A DNA stretch of 64,000 bases from JAEVLT01 sp050496765 (GTDB lineage: Bacteria > Bacillota > Bacilli > Bacillales > Cytobacillaceae): NCBI RefSeq assembly GCF_050496765.1, contig NZ_JBNWEO010000019.1:119314-183313 (forward strand), read 5' to 3'. The position numbers and the translations under genes were made by a program. Positions 33,380 through 42,491 of the stretch are shown piece after piece. The notes beneath the pieces are model-generated. The model searched no databases, was not told the origin of the DNA, and saw only the letters and a program-made list of their open reading frames with translations. How positions within the stretch are numbered: the stretch's first letter is position 1; each line of letters starts with the position of its first letter.

Positions 33380-34540
33380 ATGTACAAAACAACGTTCATT
33401 GATACAGCATTACAAGATTGGGCCATCCAGCAACGCAGACATTTCCATATGTATCCTGAGCTGTCTGGACAGGAATACAAAACAGCTGCCTATGTAAAAG
33501 AAAAATTAACCGAGTTCGGTATTGAAATCGATCATCGCTACACTGAGCCAAGTATCATCGGCTATTTAAAAGGAACGGAAGGAAAAAAAACCATCGCCCT
33601 TCGCGCCGATATGGATGCTTTGCCGCTTCAGGAAGAAGGGGAAGACAAGCCATACCTTTCAACCATTCCCGGCGTGATGCACGGCTGCGGCCATGATGGC
33701 CATACTGCCATCTTGCTCACGGTAGCCAAGTGGATGAGTTCAAATCCTCATTTAATCAAAAACAATATCGTATTTATTTTCCAAAGCTCAGAAGAAGCGT
33801 CGCCAAGCGGTGCGCAAAAGCTTGTCACAGAAGGCATTTTGGACGGGATAGATGCCATTTATGGCGTCCATTTAATGTCCACCATGCCGCTTGGGAAAAT
33901 TGGCTTTGCTGTTGGCCCTGCGATGGCCTCAAGCAATGATTTTGAAATTACCATTAAAGGAAAAGGCGGACACGGTGGCTACCCGCACGAAACCGTTGAC
34001 CCCATCTACATTGCGAGCCATCTGATTCAAGCATTTCAATCAATTATCAGCCGAAACGTAAATCCGCTTCATGCAGGCGTTGTTTCATTTGGCGGGATGC
34101 AGGCGGGAAACTCCTTTAATGTCATTCCATCTGAAGTTAAACTGACAGGCACGCTTCGGGCAATGACGTATGAAGCCGCCGCTTTATTGAGACAAAAAAC
34201 CGAACAACTGACAAAAGCCATTTGCGCAAGCTTTGGGGCAGAGGGTCACTATACGTTTATTGAGGGAACACCACCGTTGTACAACCATCCGGAAGCATGC
34301 GAATTTGCCAAGGACGTGATCGTCAACACATTCGGCTCTGATGCCTTTTTGCCGATTGAACCCGTTATGGGTGCCGAGGACTTTTCCTATTATTTAAAAG
34401 GGAAAACAGGCGCATTTATAAATGTTGGCATGCAAAGTGAAAAAAGCCAATATCCACACCACCACCCGAAATTTGATATCGATGAAAAAGCCATTCCCGC
34501 CGCGATTGAACTGATGATTCAATTGGCGTTAAATGCATAA
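33380..34540 (+). CDS. M20D family amidohydrolase (aminoacylase/N-acyl amino acid hydrolase type)
   Basis: Zinc-type M20D hydrolase of 386 residues. RRHFHMYPELSGQEYKTA at the start, ALRADMDALPLQE near 86, MHGCGHDGHTA near 108 (metal cysteine and histidines), EEASPSGAQ near 142 with catalytic glutamate, and MGAEDFSYYL near the end are all intact. Members cleave N-acyl amino acids or acetyl-diaminopimelate; the neighbours (queF, an MFS carrier) do not decide which. GGAGGG precedes ATG 33380. Confidence 0.87.
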   Translation: MYKTTFIDTALQDWAIQQRRHFHMYPELSGQEYKTAAYVKEKLTEFGIEIDHRYTEPSIIGYLKGTEGKKTIALRADMDALPLQEEGEDKPYLSTIPGVMHGCGHDGHTAILLTVAKWMSSNPHLIKNNIVFIFQSSEEASPSGAQKLVTEGILDGIDAIYGVHLMSTMPLGKIGFAVGPAMASSNDFEITIKGKGGHGGYPHETVDPIYIASHLIQAFQSIISRNVNPLHAGVVSFGGMQAGNSFNVIPSEVKLTGTLRAMTYEAAALLRQKTEQLTKAICASFGAEGHYTFIEGTPPLYNHPEACEFAKDVIVNTFGSDAFLPIEPVMGAEDFSYYLKGKTGAFINVGMQSEKSQYPHHHPKFDIDEKAIPAAIELMIQLALNA

Positions 34541-34580
34541 AAAAAGAGCAAGAAGGATCCATTCCTTTTTGCTCTTTTTT
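34541..34580. terminator. Bidirectional terminator between the M20D and MFS genes
   Basis: AAAAAGAGCAA-AAGG pairs with CCTT-TTTGCTCTTTTTT; A and T runs flank both sides of the convergent genes. Confidence 0.8.
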
Positions 34581-34585
34581 CATCT

Positions 34586-35857
34586 TTAACTGCCCTGCTT
34601 TTCTCCTTGCCGCTGCTCTTTGATTAACAGGCTGCCTACCAGTCCGAGCAGTGAAAAGACAACAGGAATGAGGAATCCATAGCGATAGCCAACATTGCTT
34701 CCAGCGGTATTGAAATAGTCCAGTACTTTTCCAAAAACAGTTGGCAACAGTACTGCGCTTAAAAAGCCACCCGTGTTGGCTACTCCCGAAACAACACCAA
34801 CCTCTTTGATCGGGAAAGATTGCCGAACGACTGCAAAGGTTAATGCGCTGGCGCCATTGCCATAGCCAATCAGCAGAAATAGAACGGCCAGCAAGAAAAA
34901 CGGTGGTTTGCCGCCGAACAAAAGAAAGGATGTCCAGCCAATAAAAACAAGGCATTGAATCATAACATATGGTCGCTTAATCATCTCCAAGCGGCTTGTA
35001 ATCCAAGTCGTCAGCGGCCCGCCGGCAATGGCACCAAAAAGGCCAATCATAATGAGCTGACTGGCGGCTGAACGGGACATATCATATACTTGCATCCCAT
35101 ATGGCACTGCCCACGAACCAATAAAACCGACATATGTTCCAACAACGCCAAAATGGCAAAAAAAGGTTGCCCACGTCTGACGCTCCGTAAAGACCCGCCG
35201 TAAAATGACCCGTGTTTTTTCACGTTTCACCGCCTTTTTAACCGCAGCCTTTTTCTTTTTCTCCGACGAAACAATGCCGATCTGCTCTGGCCTTTTTACT
35301 AAAATAAAATAAAGAAAAATGCCAATACCCATTAAAAGGATTCCCACTGTGAAAAAGGGAATTCTCCAGCTTGTAGCAGCGATCCATGCGGAAAAAGGAA
35401 CGGTGGCCATCAAGAAACCGAGACCGCCAGACATTCCAGCAATCCCAAGTAAACCAATAAATTCTTTAACCTTAAACCACTGGCTTAGTATCAACACCAA
35501 ATTCACCCAAATGGTTGCATCACCCATACCAACCAATAAGCGGGCTGTAAAAAGCACCGCTTCATTTGGAGCTAAGCTATATAGAAATGTACCTAAACCA
35601 TTCAGGATCGTGCCGCCAATCAGAAAAAAATTCGGACCAAAGCGATCAGACAAAATCCCAATCGGGATCTGCAAGCCGGCATAAGCCAAAAATTGAATGC
35701 TCGTCAGCAGCCCAATCGTTGAAGCCGAAATTGTAAATTCTTTCATTAACCGATCCGTTATTAATCCCGGTGCCGTTCGCTGGCTGACAATCAAAAAATA
35801 AGCAGCCAGCACCGCAGCAAACACAACCCATCTGTATGAGCTATTCTGTTTTTCCAC
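34586..35857 (-). CDS. MFS transporter (anion/cation symporter-like)
   Basis: Major facilitator protein of about 423 residues with 12 helices and a basic central loop (KKKKAAVKKAVKREKTR). SQRTAPGLITDRLMKEF between helices 1 and 2 and GILSDRFGP after helix 2 are family-like. I start at GTG 35857 with GGGAGAAG upstream: a TATAAT on the minus strand sits only about 12 bases before the earlier ATG (35887), which would leave that start nearly leaderless. Substrate unknown. Confidence 0.82.
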   Translation of the reverse strand: MEKQNSSYRWVVFAAVLAAYFLIVSQRTAPGLITDRLMKEFTISASTIGLLTSIQFLAYAGLQIPIGILSDRFGPNFFLIGGTILNGLGTFLYSLAPNEAVLFTARLLVGMGDATIWVNLVLILSQWFKVKEFIGLLGIAGMSGGLGFLMATVPFSAWIAATSWRIPFFTVGILLMGIGIFLYFILVKRPEQIGIVSSEKKKKAAVKKAVKREKTRVILRRVFTERQTWATFFCHFGVVGTYVGFIGSWAVPYGMQVYDMSRSAASQLIMIGLFGAIAGGPLTTWITSRLEMIKRPYVMIQCLVFIGWTSFLLFGGKPPFFLLAVLFLLIGYGNGASALTFAVVRQSFPIKEVGVVSGVANTGGFLSAVLLPTVFGKVLDYFNTAGSNVGYRYGFLIPVVFSLLGLVGSLLIKEQRQGEKQGS

Positions 35858-35953
35858 TGTTCTCTTCTCCCATTTCATGTTACTCATTCTATTATAGTGT
35901 ATTTTTCAAAAATAGGAAGTTTGAAGAACAAGGGAGAATGGACAAATTAGCTG

Positions 35954-36853
35954 TTACTGCTTCAGTTTCGGATCAAGCACATCCCTTAACCCGTCGCCCA
36001 TCAAATTGAACCCCAATACAGTTAACATAATCGCAACACCTGGAAAAAATAATGTCCACGGGGCTTGCACCAAGTATTGTTTTGAATCGGAAAGCATTTT
36101 GCCCCATTCCGGCGTTGGCGCCTGGGCACCTAATCCGAGAAAGCCCAATGCTGCAGCTTCGATAATCGCCGTAGCAATTGCGAGTGTTGCCTGAACAATA
36201 ACAGGGGAAATGCTATTAGGCAAGATATGGTGAAACAAAATTCGCGTGTCCCTCATCCCCACTGCCCGTGCCGCCATAATATATTCTTCCTGTTTGACGC
36301 TGAGCACTTTGGAACGAACAAGTCTTCCGAAGTTTGGAATATTGATCACTGCAATAGCAATCAGCGCATTTTGCAGTGAAGGGCCTAAAATTGCCACAAC
36401 GGCGATTGCCAACAGAATGCTTGGAAATGCCAACATAATATCGAAAATGCGGGAAATAATCGTATCGACCCAACGGCCATAATATCCAGCGACAATGCCA
36501 AACAGTGTACCTAGAATAACGGACCCTAAGACTGAGAAGAACCCAACCCACAGTGACAGCCGTGCCCCATACAAGACGCGCGAAAAAATATCCCGGCCAA
36601 AGTCATCGGTACCAAAAAAATGCTTGCCCGAAGGCGGCATCAATCGCTCAGCCAAATTTTGATCTTTATAACTGAATGGTGCTGCAATCGGCGCAATGAA
36701 GGCTAAAACAATAAAGAAAAGGACAATTCCTAAACCAATTACAGCTAACTTATTTTGGTAAAAAGATTGCCACGCTTCTTTCCAGGGAGGTGTGTGTATT
36801 TCTTCTAGATGAACTTCTGGAACAGTTGTCGTATTTTTTGCTAGTTCAGCCAC
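35954..36853 (-). CDS. dppC: Dipeptide/oligopeptide ABC transporter permease DppC-like
   Basis: Membrane permease of 299 residues with an N-terminal cytoplasmic tail and six helices. HFFGTDDFGRDIFSRVLYGARLSL near residue 82 is the DppC/OppC signature and AARAVGMRDTRILFHHILPN near 195 is the EAA coupling loop. Last gene of a dppD-dppF-dppA-dppB-dppC ordered operon on the minus strand. It pairs with DppB. Confidence 0.92.
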   Translation of the reverse strand: MAELAKNTTTVPEVHLEEIHTPPWKEAWQSFYQNKLAVIGLGIVLFFIVLAFIAPIAAPFSYKDQNLAERLMPPSGKHFFGTDDFGRDIFSRVLYGARLSLWVGFFSVLGSVILGTLFGIVAGYYGRWVDTIISRIFDIMLAFPSILLAIAVVAILGPSLQNALIAIAVINIPNFGRLVRSKVLSVKQEEYIMAARAVGMRDTRILFHHILPNSISPVIVQATLAIATAIIEAAALGFLGLGAQAPTPEWGKMLSDSKQYLVQAPWTLFFPGVAIMLTVLGFNLMGDGLRDVLDPKLKQ

Positions 36854-36865
36854 CTTCTATCCCTC

Positions 36866-37882
36866 CTATTTCGTATATTTAATCCGCGGATCAACCGCAA
36901 CATATAATAAGTCGACGATCAGGTTGATCAGTACAAAGATAGCCGCAATAATCAAAATCCCTGACTGAATAACAGGATAATCACGGTAGCCGATTGCATC
37001 GTATAAATATCTTCCGATTCCTGGCCAACCAAAGATCGTTTCTGTTAAAATAGCTCCTCCCAATAACAGACCCACTTGCAGGCCAATAACCGTCAAAACG
37101 GGAATAATCGCGTTTTTCAGTGAATGTTTGTATACCACCCAGAACATCCTTAGTCCTTTTGCTCTTGCCGTGCGGATATAATCCGACTTCATCACTTCAA
37201 GCATGGTTGAACGGGTCATCCTTGCAATAATGGCCATTGGAATGGTTGCAAGCGCGAAGCTTGGCAACACAAGATGCTGAATAACCGCAGTAAATTGATC
37301 AAACCTTCCCTGCAGCAATGTGTCGATTAAATAAAGATTGGTAATCGCCGATACGGGATCCCGGACGTCCTCACGTCCTGTTGTAGGAAACCAGCCCAAT
37401 TGAATCGAAAAGGCCCATTGTTCCATTAAACCAAGCCAGAAAATCGGCATAGACACACCAATAAGTGCAAAAATCATTGCAACATAATCAAACCACGATT
37501 TTGAAAACCAGGCACTGATGATCCCGGCATTCACACCGATGACGACTGCAATCAGCATCGCGACCATCGTTAATTCCAATGTCGCTGCCAAGTACGGCCA
37601 AATCTCCTGGTTAATCGGCCCCCTTGTCCGTAGGGAAATGCCTAAATCGCCATGAAGCAGTGCTTTAAGATATTCAAAGTATTGTATGTACCAAGGCTTG
37701 TCCAATCCTAATTGTTGAGTTAGTGCTGCCACTGCTTCTTTCGTTGCCCTTTGCCCGAGAATGACTTGAGCCGGATTTCCGGGAATCGCATGAATAATGG
37801 AAAAAACGACAAGCGTCATACCGATTAATACAGGGATTAACGCAAGCACACGGCGGACTGAATAGGTTACCAAACTGCTCAC
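36866..37882 (-). CDS. dppB: Dipeptide/oligopeptide ABC transporter permease DppB-like
   Basis: Membrane permease of 338 residues. The N-terminal RRVLALIPVLIGMTLVVFSIIHAIPGNPA is typical of OppB/DppB, and RTARAKGLRMFWVVYKHSLKNA near residue 245 is the ATPase-coupling loop. It lies 12 bases upstream of dppC and is separated from the binding-protein gene by a hairpin. Confidence 0.92.
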   Translation of the reverse strand: MSSLVTYSVRRVLALIPVLIGMTLVVFSIIHAIPGNPAQVILGQRATKEAVAALTQQLGLDKPWYIQYFEYLKALLHGDLGISLRTRGPINQEIWPYLAATLELTMVAMLIAVVIGVNAGIISAWFSKSWFDYVAMIFALIGVSMPIFWLGLMEQWAFSIQLGWFPTTGREDVRDPVSAITNLYLIDTLLQGRFDQFTAVIQHLVLPSFALATIPMAIIARMTRSTMLEVMKSDYIRTARAKGLRMFWVVYKHSLKNAIIPVLTVIGLQVGLLLGGAILTETIFGWPGIGRYLYDAIGYRDYPVIQSGILIIAAIFVLINLIVDLLYVAVDPRIKYTK

Positions 37883-37914
37883 CTCTTTTTTTAAAATCTG
37901 AATCTTTAAAGTGG

Positions 37915-37942
37915 AAAAAGGGAGGGATACTTCCCCTCCCCT
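37915..37942 (-). terminator. Intra-operon hairpin between dppA and dppB
   Basis: Minus strand GGGAGGG-gaagtat-CCCTCCC followed by TTTTTCC. A partial terminator would lift binding-protein yield over the permeases. Confidence 0.7.
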
Positions 37943-37949
37943 TCACACG

Positions 37950-39560
37950 TTAATTTTTAAATTCAACTTTGCTCAATAGATCGGATCCAGTTGGATGCGG
38001 CAAATAGTTTGCTACGTCTTTCGCTGCTGCTAATAGCGGTGTTGAGTGAACAAGCGGTACCCATGGAGCATCATCATGAATGATTTCTTGAGCTTGTTTG
38101 TATAAATCATTACGTTTCGTTTGATCTGTTTCAGACTGTGCTTTAATTAAAATGTCATGTAATTGGTTGTTGCTATATTGAGAGTAGTTGTTTGCCCCAA
38201 TGCTGTCTTTATCAAGCAATGTATAGAGGAAGTTGTCTGGATCCCCGTTATCACCTGTCCAGCCCAGCATATATGCATCAAATTGGCCTTTTCCGGCATT
38301 TTGTAAATAAGTAGCCCAGTCAACTGTTTTGATATTCGCTTTCACACCGATTTTTGCAAAGCTTGCTTGAATGACCTCGGCAACCTTCATCCCTTCAGGC
38401 ATATATGGACGGGCTACAGGCATTGCCCACAAATCCATGCTGAATCCATTTGGATAGCCAGCTTGTGCCAATAACTGCTTTGCTTTTTCCAAGTCATATG
38501 GATAAGCAGAAATGGCATCGTCATACCCTTCAATGGAAGGCGGCATTGGATTTTTCGCTGGAATTGCCTGACCGCCGTAGAACGCTTGAATGATAGCTTT
38601 TTTGTCAACGGCATAGTTTAATGCCTGACGGACGAGCTTGTTATCAAAAGGTTTACGCGTGACAGTAAAGCCTAGATAGCCGATATTCATTGATGGACGT
38701 TTGATGACTTGAAGTTTTGGATTCGACTTGACCGTGGCTTCATCCGAATTGTTCAGTCCATCCATCACATCGATTTCACCATTGGCTAAAGCATTTAATC
38801 GAGCCGTGTTTTCAGGGATAACACGGAAAATGACTTTGTTTAACTTTGGCAGACCCTTTTGCCAATAATCAGGATTTTTCTCAAGTGTAATCCGGTCATT
38901 TTGTTTCCATTCAACAAACTTGAATGGACCGGTACCCACTGGGTGTTCTCGGAATTTATCACCATATTTCTTCACAGCTGCCGGGCTGGCAATTCCGAAC
39001 GCAGACATGGCCAAGTTTTTCAAGAATGGAGCCTGCGGCCGTTTTAAGACAAACTGCACTGTATATGGATCGACTGCTTTTACTTCTTTAATGACGTGTC
39101 CTTCATCTTTTTTATAGCCGCCAAACATCGTGTAATAAGGGAATTGCTTCTCATCGCCGTTCATCCAGCGATCAAAGTTAAATACGACAGCATCTGCATT
39201 GAAGTCTGTTCCATCTTGGAATTTGACGCCCTTACGCAGATGGAAAGTGTACGTTAAGCTATCTGGCGAAACATCCCATTTTTCAGCCAGTCCTGGATGC
39301 AGCGTTGTATCCTGGTCCCCATAGTTAACGAGCGTTTCAAAAATATTTTTCGTAACCTTAAACGTTTCTCCTTCAGTTGAGGTAATTGGGTCAAGTGAAG
39401 TAGAATCGCCTCCGCGGCCATATACGAGCGTATCTTTTTTTGAAGTGCCGCTTGAATTTGAAGCGCCATTGTTTGACGTCTTGTTGGACTGGCTGCAGCC
39501 CGCAAGAACGAGGCTAATTGCCAGGATGGCAAATGCCAGCAATTTAACGGTTTTTTTCAT
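37950..39560 (-). CDS. dppA: Dipeptide ABC transporter substrate-binding lipoprotein
   Basis: Cluster C binding protein of 536 residues. Signal peptide with lipobox SLVLAGC (cysteine near residue 22) anchors it to the membrane. The mature domain has TLVYGRGGDSTSLDP, GTGPFKFVEWKQND and the strongly DppA-like LGWTGDNGDPDNFLYTLL near residue 430, which favours dipeptides over longer peptides. GGGGGAAAACGT precedes ATG 39560. Middle gene of the operon; gene order D-F-A-B-C matches the app operon of B. subtilis, but this sequence is closer to DppA. Confidence 0.88.
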   Translation of the reverse strand: MKKTVKLLAFAILAISLVLAGCSQSNKTSNNGASNSSGTSKKDTLVYGRGGDSTSLDPITSTEGETFKVTKNIFETLVNYGDQDTTLHPGLAEKWDVSPDSLTYTFHLRKGVKFQDGTDFNADAVVFNFDRWMNGDEKQFPYYTMFGGYKKDEGHVIKEVKAVDPYTVQFVLKRPQAPFLKNLAMSAFGIASPAAVKKYGDKFREHPVGTGPFKFVEWKQNDRITLEKNPDYWQKGLPKLNKVIFRVIPENTARLNALANGEIDVMDGLNNSDEATVKSNPKLQVIKRPSMNIGYLGFTVTRKPFDNKLVRQALNYAVDKKAIIQAFYGGQAIPAKNPMPPSIEGYDDAISAYPYDLEKAKQLLAQAGYPNGFSMDLWAMPVARPYMPEGMKVAEVIQASFAKIGVKANIKTVDWATYLQNAGKGQFDAYMLGWTGDNGDPDNFLYTLLDKDSIGANNYSQYSNNQLHDILIKAQSETDQTKRNDLYKQAQEIIHDDAPWVPLVHSTPLLAAAKDVANYLPHPTGSDLLSKVEFKN

Positions 39561-39607
39561 ACGTTTTCCCCCATTTTCTCTTTTATTTTTTATCATGATT
39601 GGGCATT

Positions 39608-40576
39608 TTACTTGGTGAACAAGTGGCATGCCACAGAATGACCGTTAAGATATTGTTCTTCAGGCCTTGTCGTTTTGCAAATATCCATACACTCTGTGCA
39701 CCTCGTGTGGAATGCACAGCCCGACGGCGGATTGGCCGGACTCGGAAGTTCCCCTTGAATCAACGTTCTCTCCCTTTTTATGTCCGGATCAGGTATGGGC
39801 ACCGCGGAAAGAAGTGCCTGGGTATACGGGTGTTTCGGATTTTCATAGAGTTCTTCACTGTCAGCCAGTTCAATTAATCTGCCTAAGTACATGACGCCGA
39901 CGCGATCACTGATGTGGCGGACAACCCCTAAGTCATGGGCGATAAAAATATAGGTAAGACCAAATTCTTTTTGAATATCTTTCATTAGATTCAGAACTTG
40001 CGCCTGGATCGAAACATCAAGTGCCGAAACGGGCTCGTCCGCAATGATCAGTTTTGGCCTTGTCATTAATGCTTTCGCAATTCCAATCCGCTGCCGTTGT
40101 CCGCCGCTGAATTGGTGGGGATAACGTTTGGCATGATAACTGCTTAAACCTACTACTTCAAGCATTTCCCGCACTTGCTTCCTGCGTTCTTCCTTCGTAC
40201 CAATTCCGTGAACAATTAACGGCTCTTCGAGAATCTGTTCGATCGAATGTCTTGGATTTAACGAAGCGTACGGGTCTTGGAACACCATTTGGATGTCCCT
40301 TCGCGTTCTACGCAGTTCCGATTTTGACATTCGGGTAATCTCTTTGTCTTCAAAAATAATTTTGCCATCGCTCGCTTCGATGAGACGCATGAGCAATCTT
40401 CCGGTTGTTGATTTTCCGCAGCCGCTTTCGCCTACAATTCCTAATGTTTCACCTTTTTTGACGTAAAAGGAGACATCGTCCACTGCTTTGACTTCGCCTT
40501 TTTTATTGCCAAATAATCCTCCTGTAATGGGAAAATATTTTTTGAGGTCTTTGACTTCAAGAAGTAATTCCGACAT
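39608..40576 (-). CDS. dppF: Peptide ABC transporter ATP-binding protein DppF-like
   Basis: Second peptide-uptake ATPase, 322 residues. Walker A GESGCGKST is near residue 48, signature FSGGQRQRIGIAKAL near 158, Walker B LIIADEPVSALDV. The C-terminal PSPANPPSGCAFHTRCTECMDIC holds the cysteines of the oligopeptide ABC extension, a possible iron-sulfur or structural site. ATG 40576 is preferred (GGGGAG 8 bases upstream) over GTG 40585. It overlaps the dppD 3' end by 20 bases. Confidence 0.92.
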   Translation of the reverse strand: MSELLLEVKDLKKYFPITGGLFGNKKGEVKAVDDVSFYVKKGETLGIVGESGCGKSTTGRLLMRLIEASDGKIIFEDKEITRMSKSELRRTRRDIQMVFQDPYASLNPRHSIEQILEEPLIVHGIGTKEERRKQVREMLEVVGLSSYHAKRYPHQFSGGQRQRIGIAKALMTRPKLIIADEPVSALDVSIQAQVLNLMKDIQKEFGLTYIFIAHDLGVVRHISDRVGVMYLGRLIELADSEELYENPKHPYTQALLSAVPIPDPDIKRERTLIQGELPSPANPPSGCAFHTRCTECMDICKTTRPEEQYLNGHSVACHLFTK

Positions 40577-41570
40577 GCTGATCACTCCCCTCTTTCACTG
40601 TATGTAAGAAACAACGAGCAACATGCCCGTCTTTATTGGTCGTGTGCAAATCAGGGGATTCATTATGGCAGATAGCCAATGCTTCAGCACAGCGCGGTGC
40701 AAACCGGCATCCTTTTTGGATTGTCCCTGGAGCCGGTACACTTCCAGGAATGCTGTAAAGCCGCTCTTTTTTCTCGGTTAAATTAGGAACAGATTTCAGC
40801 AGGCCTTTTGTATAAGGGTGCTGGGGATCCTTTAAGATCGTTCGAACGTCCCCTTGCTCAACTACCTGTCCCGAATACATCACAATAACACGATCACAAA
40901 TTTCCGCGACTACACCTAGGTCATGGGTAATCAAAATGATCGATGTATTTGTTTTTTGATTGAGATCCTTCATTAAAGTGAGGATTTGTGCCTGAATCGT
41001 TACATCAAGGGCTGTTGTCGGCTCGTCCGCAATCAGCACTTTCGGATTACATGCCATTGCCATCGCAATCATGACGCGTTGCCGCATTCCTCCAGACAGC
41101 TGATGCGGATATTCTTGTAAAATACCTTCCGCCCTTGGAATCCCGACTAGCTTCAGCAATTCTATGCTACGGGCTTTTGCGTCGGCTTTCGAAAGCTTTG
41201 TATGTAATATAATCGCCTCCATAAGCTGGTTGCCAATTGTAAACAGCGGATTCAATGATGTCATGGGTTCCTGGAAAATCATCGAGATTTGATTACCTCG
41301 TATTTTCCTGAATTCCTTTTCCGATAGTTTGGTTAAATCCTTTCCTTCAAAAAGGATTTCTCCCTTTTCAATCTTGCCGGGCGGTGTCGGAATGAGCCCC
41401 ATTGCGGTTAAAGAGGTAACACTTTTCCCACTTCCGGACTCACCGACAATTCCCAGTATTTCTCCTTCATTTAATTCGAAACTTATTCCATCAACTGCCG
41501 GAGCATATTTTTTCCCAGATTGAAACGAAACTTTCAACTCTTTGAATTGTAAAATAGGTTGGTTCGTCAC
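40557..41570 (-). CDS. dppD: Peptide ABC transporter ATP-binding protein DppD-like
   Basis: First gene of the operon, 337 residues. Walker A GESGSGKSV is near residue 43, the ISMIFQEPMTSLNP Q-loop region near 96, signature LSGGMRQRVMIAMAM near 160 and Walker B VLIADEPTTALDVT. The C-terminal extension has QKGCRFAPRCAEALAIC. It starts with GTG at 41570 behind GGGTG. It forms the ATPase dimer with DppF. Confidence 0.92.
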   Translation of the reverse strand: MTNQPILQFKELKVSFQSGKKYAPAVDGISFELNEGEILGIVGESGSGKSVTSLTAMGLIPTPPGKIEKGEILFEGKDLTKLSEKEFRKIRGNQISMIFQEPMTSLNPLFTIGNQLMEAIILHTKLSKADAKARSIELLKLVGIPRAEGILQEYPHQLSGGMRQRVMIAMAMACNPKVLIADEPTTALDVTIQAQILTLMKDLNQKTNTSIILITHDLGVVAEICDRVIVMYSGQVVEQGDVRTILKDPQHPYTKGLLKSVPNLTEKKERLYSIPGSVPAPGTIQKGCRFAPRCAEALAICHNESPDLHTTNKDGHVARCFLHTVKEGSDQHVGITS

Positions 41571-41923
41571 TTTTACACCCGCCTGATAATTCAGTTATTT
41601 GCGAAATAATATAATTATTACACATATTGCAATATAGTAAATTTTATAATAATTATGACATTTCTTATTGTGTAGGTTTTGTCGAAACTTGTCAATAAGA
41701 AAATCAATTTTTCCGACAAATTTCGGATACGGCATACAGAAGTAGGAAACGTTTGATAGGACCTCTCCTATTGACCAATTTTCCCGTCTATTGTAACAAT
41801 GCGCTCGAAAAACTTCGTGAGAATGGGACACTTGCGCGGATTAGTAAAATATATTTCGGTGAAGATATCACCACAAAACCGAATTAACGGGCTACATAGA
41901 ATGCTAGAAAGGATGTTGTTACA
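41571..41923. other. AT-rich gap between divergent dppD and an operon relic
   Basis: No gene seen. It should hold the dpp promoter; TTGCAA and TATATT-like boxes occur on the minus strand near 41600-41640 but spacing is poor, so I do not call one. Confidence 0.4.
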
Positions 41924-42173
41924 TTGCCTAGTTTTTCTCATTTTGCAAAAGTGCTGACAGATACAAAAGGCGTATTTATTGACGCTATGTTTTTAACGTT
42001 AAAATTAACAGTTGTCTCCATTCTTATCGGTATTGTTTGCCCATGAGGTCGCTGACTGGATTGTCTATATGAATGAGGGAAAAATAATTGAGAGAGGTCG
42101 TCCCGGGGAGTTTTTTGACAATCCAAAAGAAGACCGCACAAAGGAGTTTCTAAAAACGACTGTGTTAAAGTAG
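41924..42173 (+). pseudogene. Deletion fusion: amino acid ABC permease head joined to ATPase tail
   Basis: From TTG 41924, behind AAAGGATG, the frame reads PSFSHFAKVLTDTKGVFIDAMFLTLKLTVVSIL, the start of a polar amino acid ABC permease, and stops at TGA 42029 after about 35 codons. A different frame beginning at about 42028 then reads HEVADWIVYMNEGKIIERGRPGEF and ends LKTTVLK-stop, the C-terminus of a GlnQ-type ATPase. The rest of both genes is absent. A single deletion of about 1.2 kb or more explains it; the operon's terminator survives. Confidence 0.82.
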
Positions 42174-42245
42174 TGCTTAACTTAAATCAATGAAAAACCA
42201 TCCATCGTGAAACGTTTTGAGAACTTAGTTAAATCATTGAAAGGC

Positions 42246-42276
42246 AAAACTCCAGTTAATGACTGGAGTTTTTTAT
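42246..42276 (+). terminator. Terminator surviving from the deleted amino acid ABC operon
   Basis: AAAACTCCAGT/ACTGGAGTTTT stem with a 5-base loop and T run. Confidence 0.85.
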
Positions 42277-42303
42277 CTTTTTTTTGCATAGTTGGGGGGT
42301 GTT

Positions 42304-42407
42304 GGCGGAATTATTCAGCATGAAGGCGGAAAAAGCCGCAACGAAGGCGGAATTCCGGAACACGAAGGCGGAAAAAACAAAATAAAGGCGGAATCCACCT
42401 CCTTCTA
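42304..42407. repeat. 21-bp tandem array E (GGCGGAA anchor)
   Basis: GGCGGAA anchors start at 42304, 42325, 42346, 42367 and 42387 (spacings 21, 21, 21, 20). Between anchors the bases vary, alternating TTCCGG-like and AAAAA tails. No gene is present from 42174 to 42491 apart from the terminator and this array. Confidence 0.9.
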
Positions 42408-42491
42408 ACTGCGTTACTCGCAATCTTTACCCTTGCCGCGTCATGATCGCTCCAACTCACATCATGATTGCAATTCATAACCCAACCTTTC

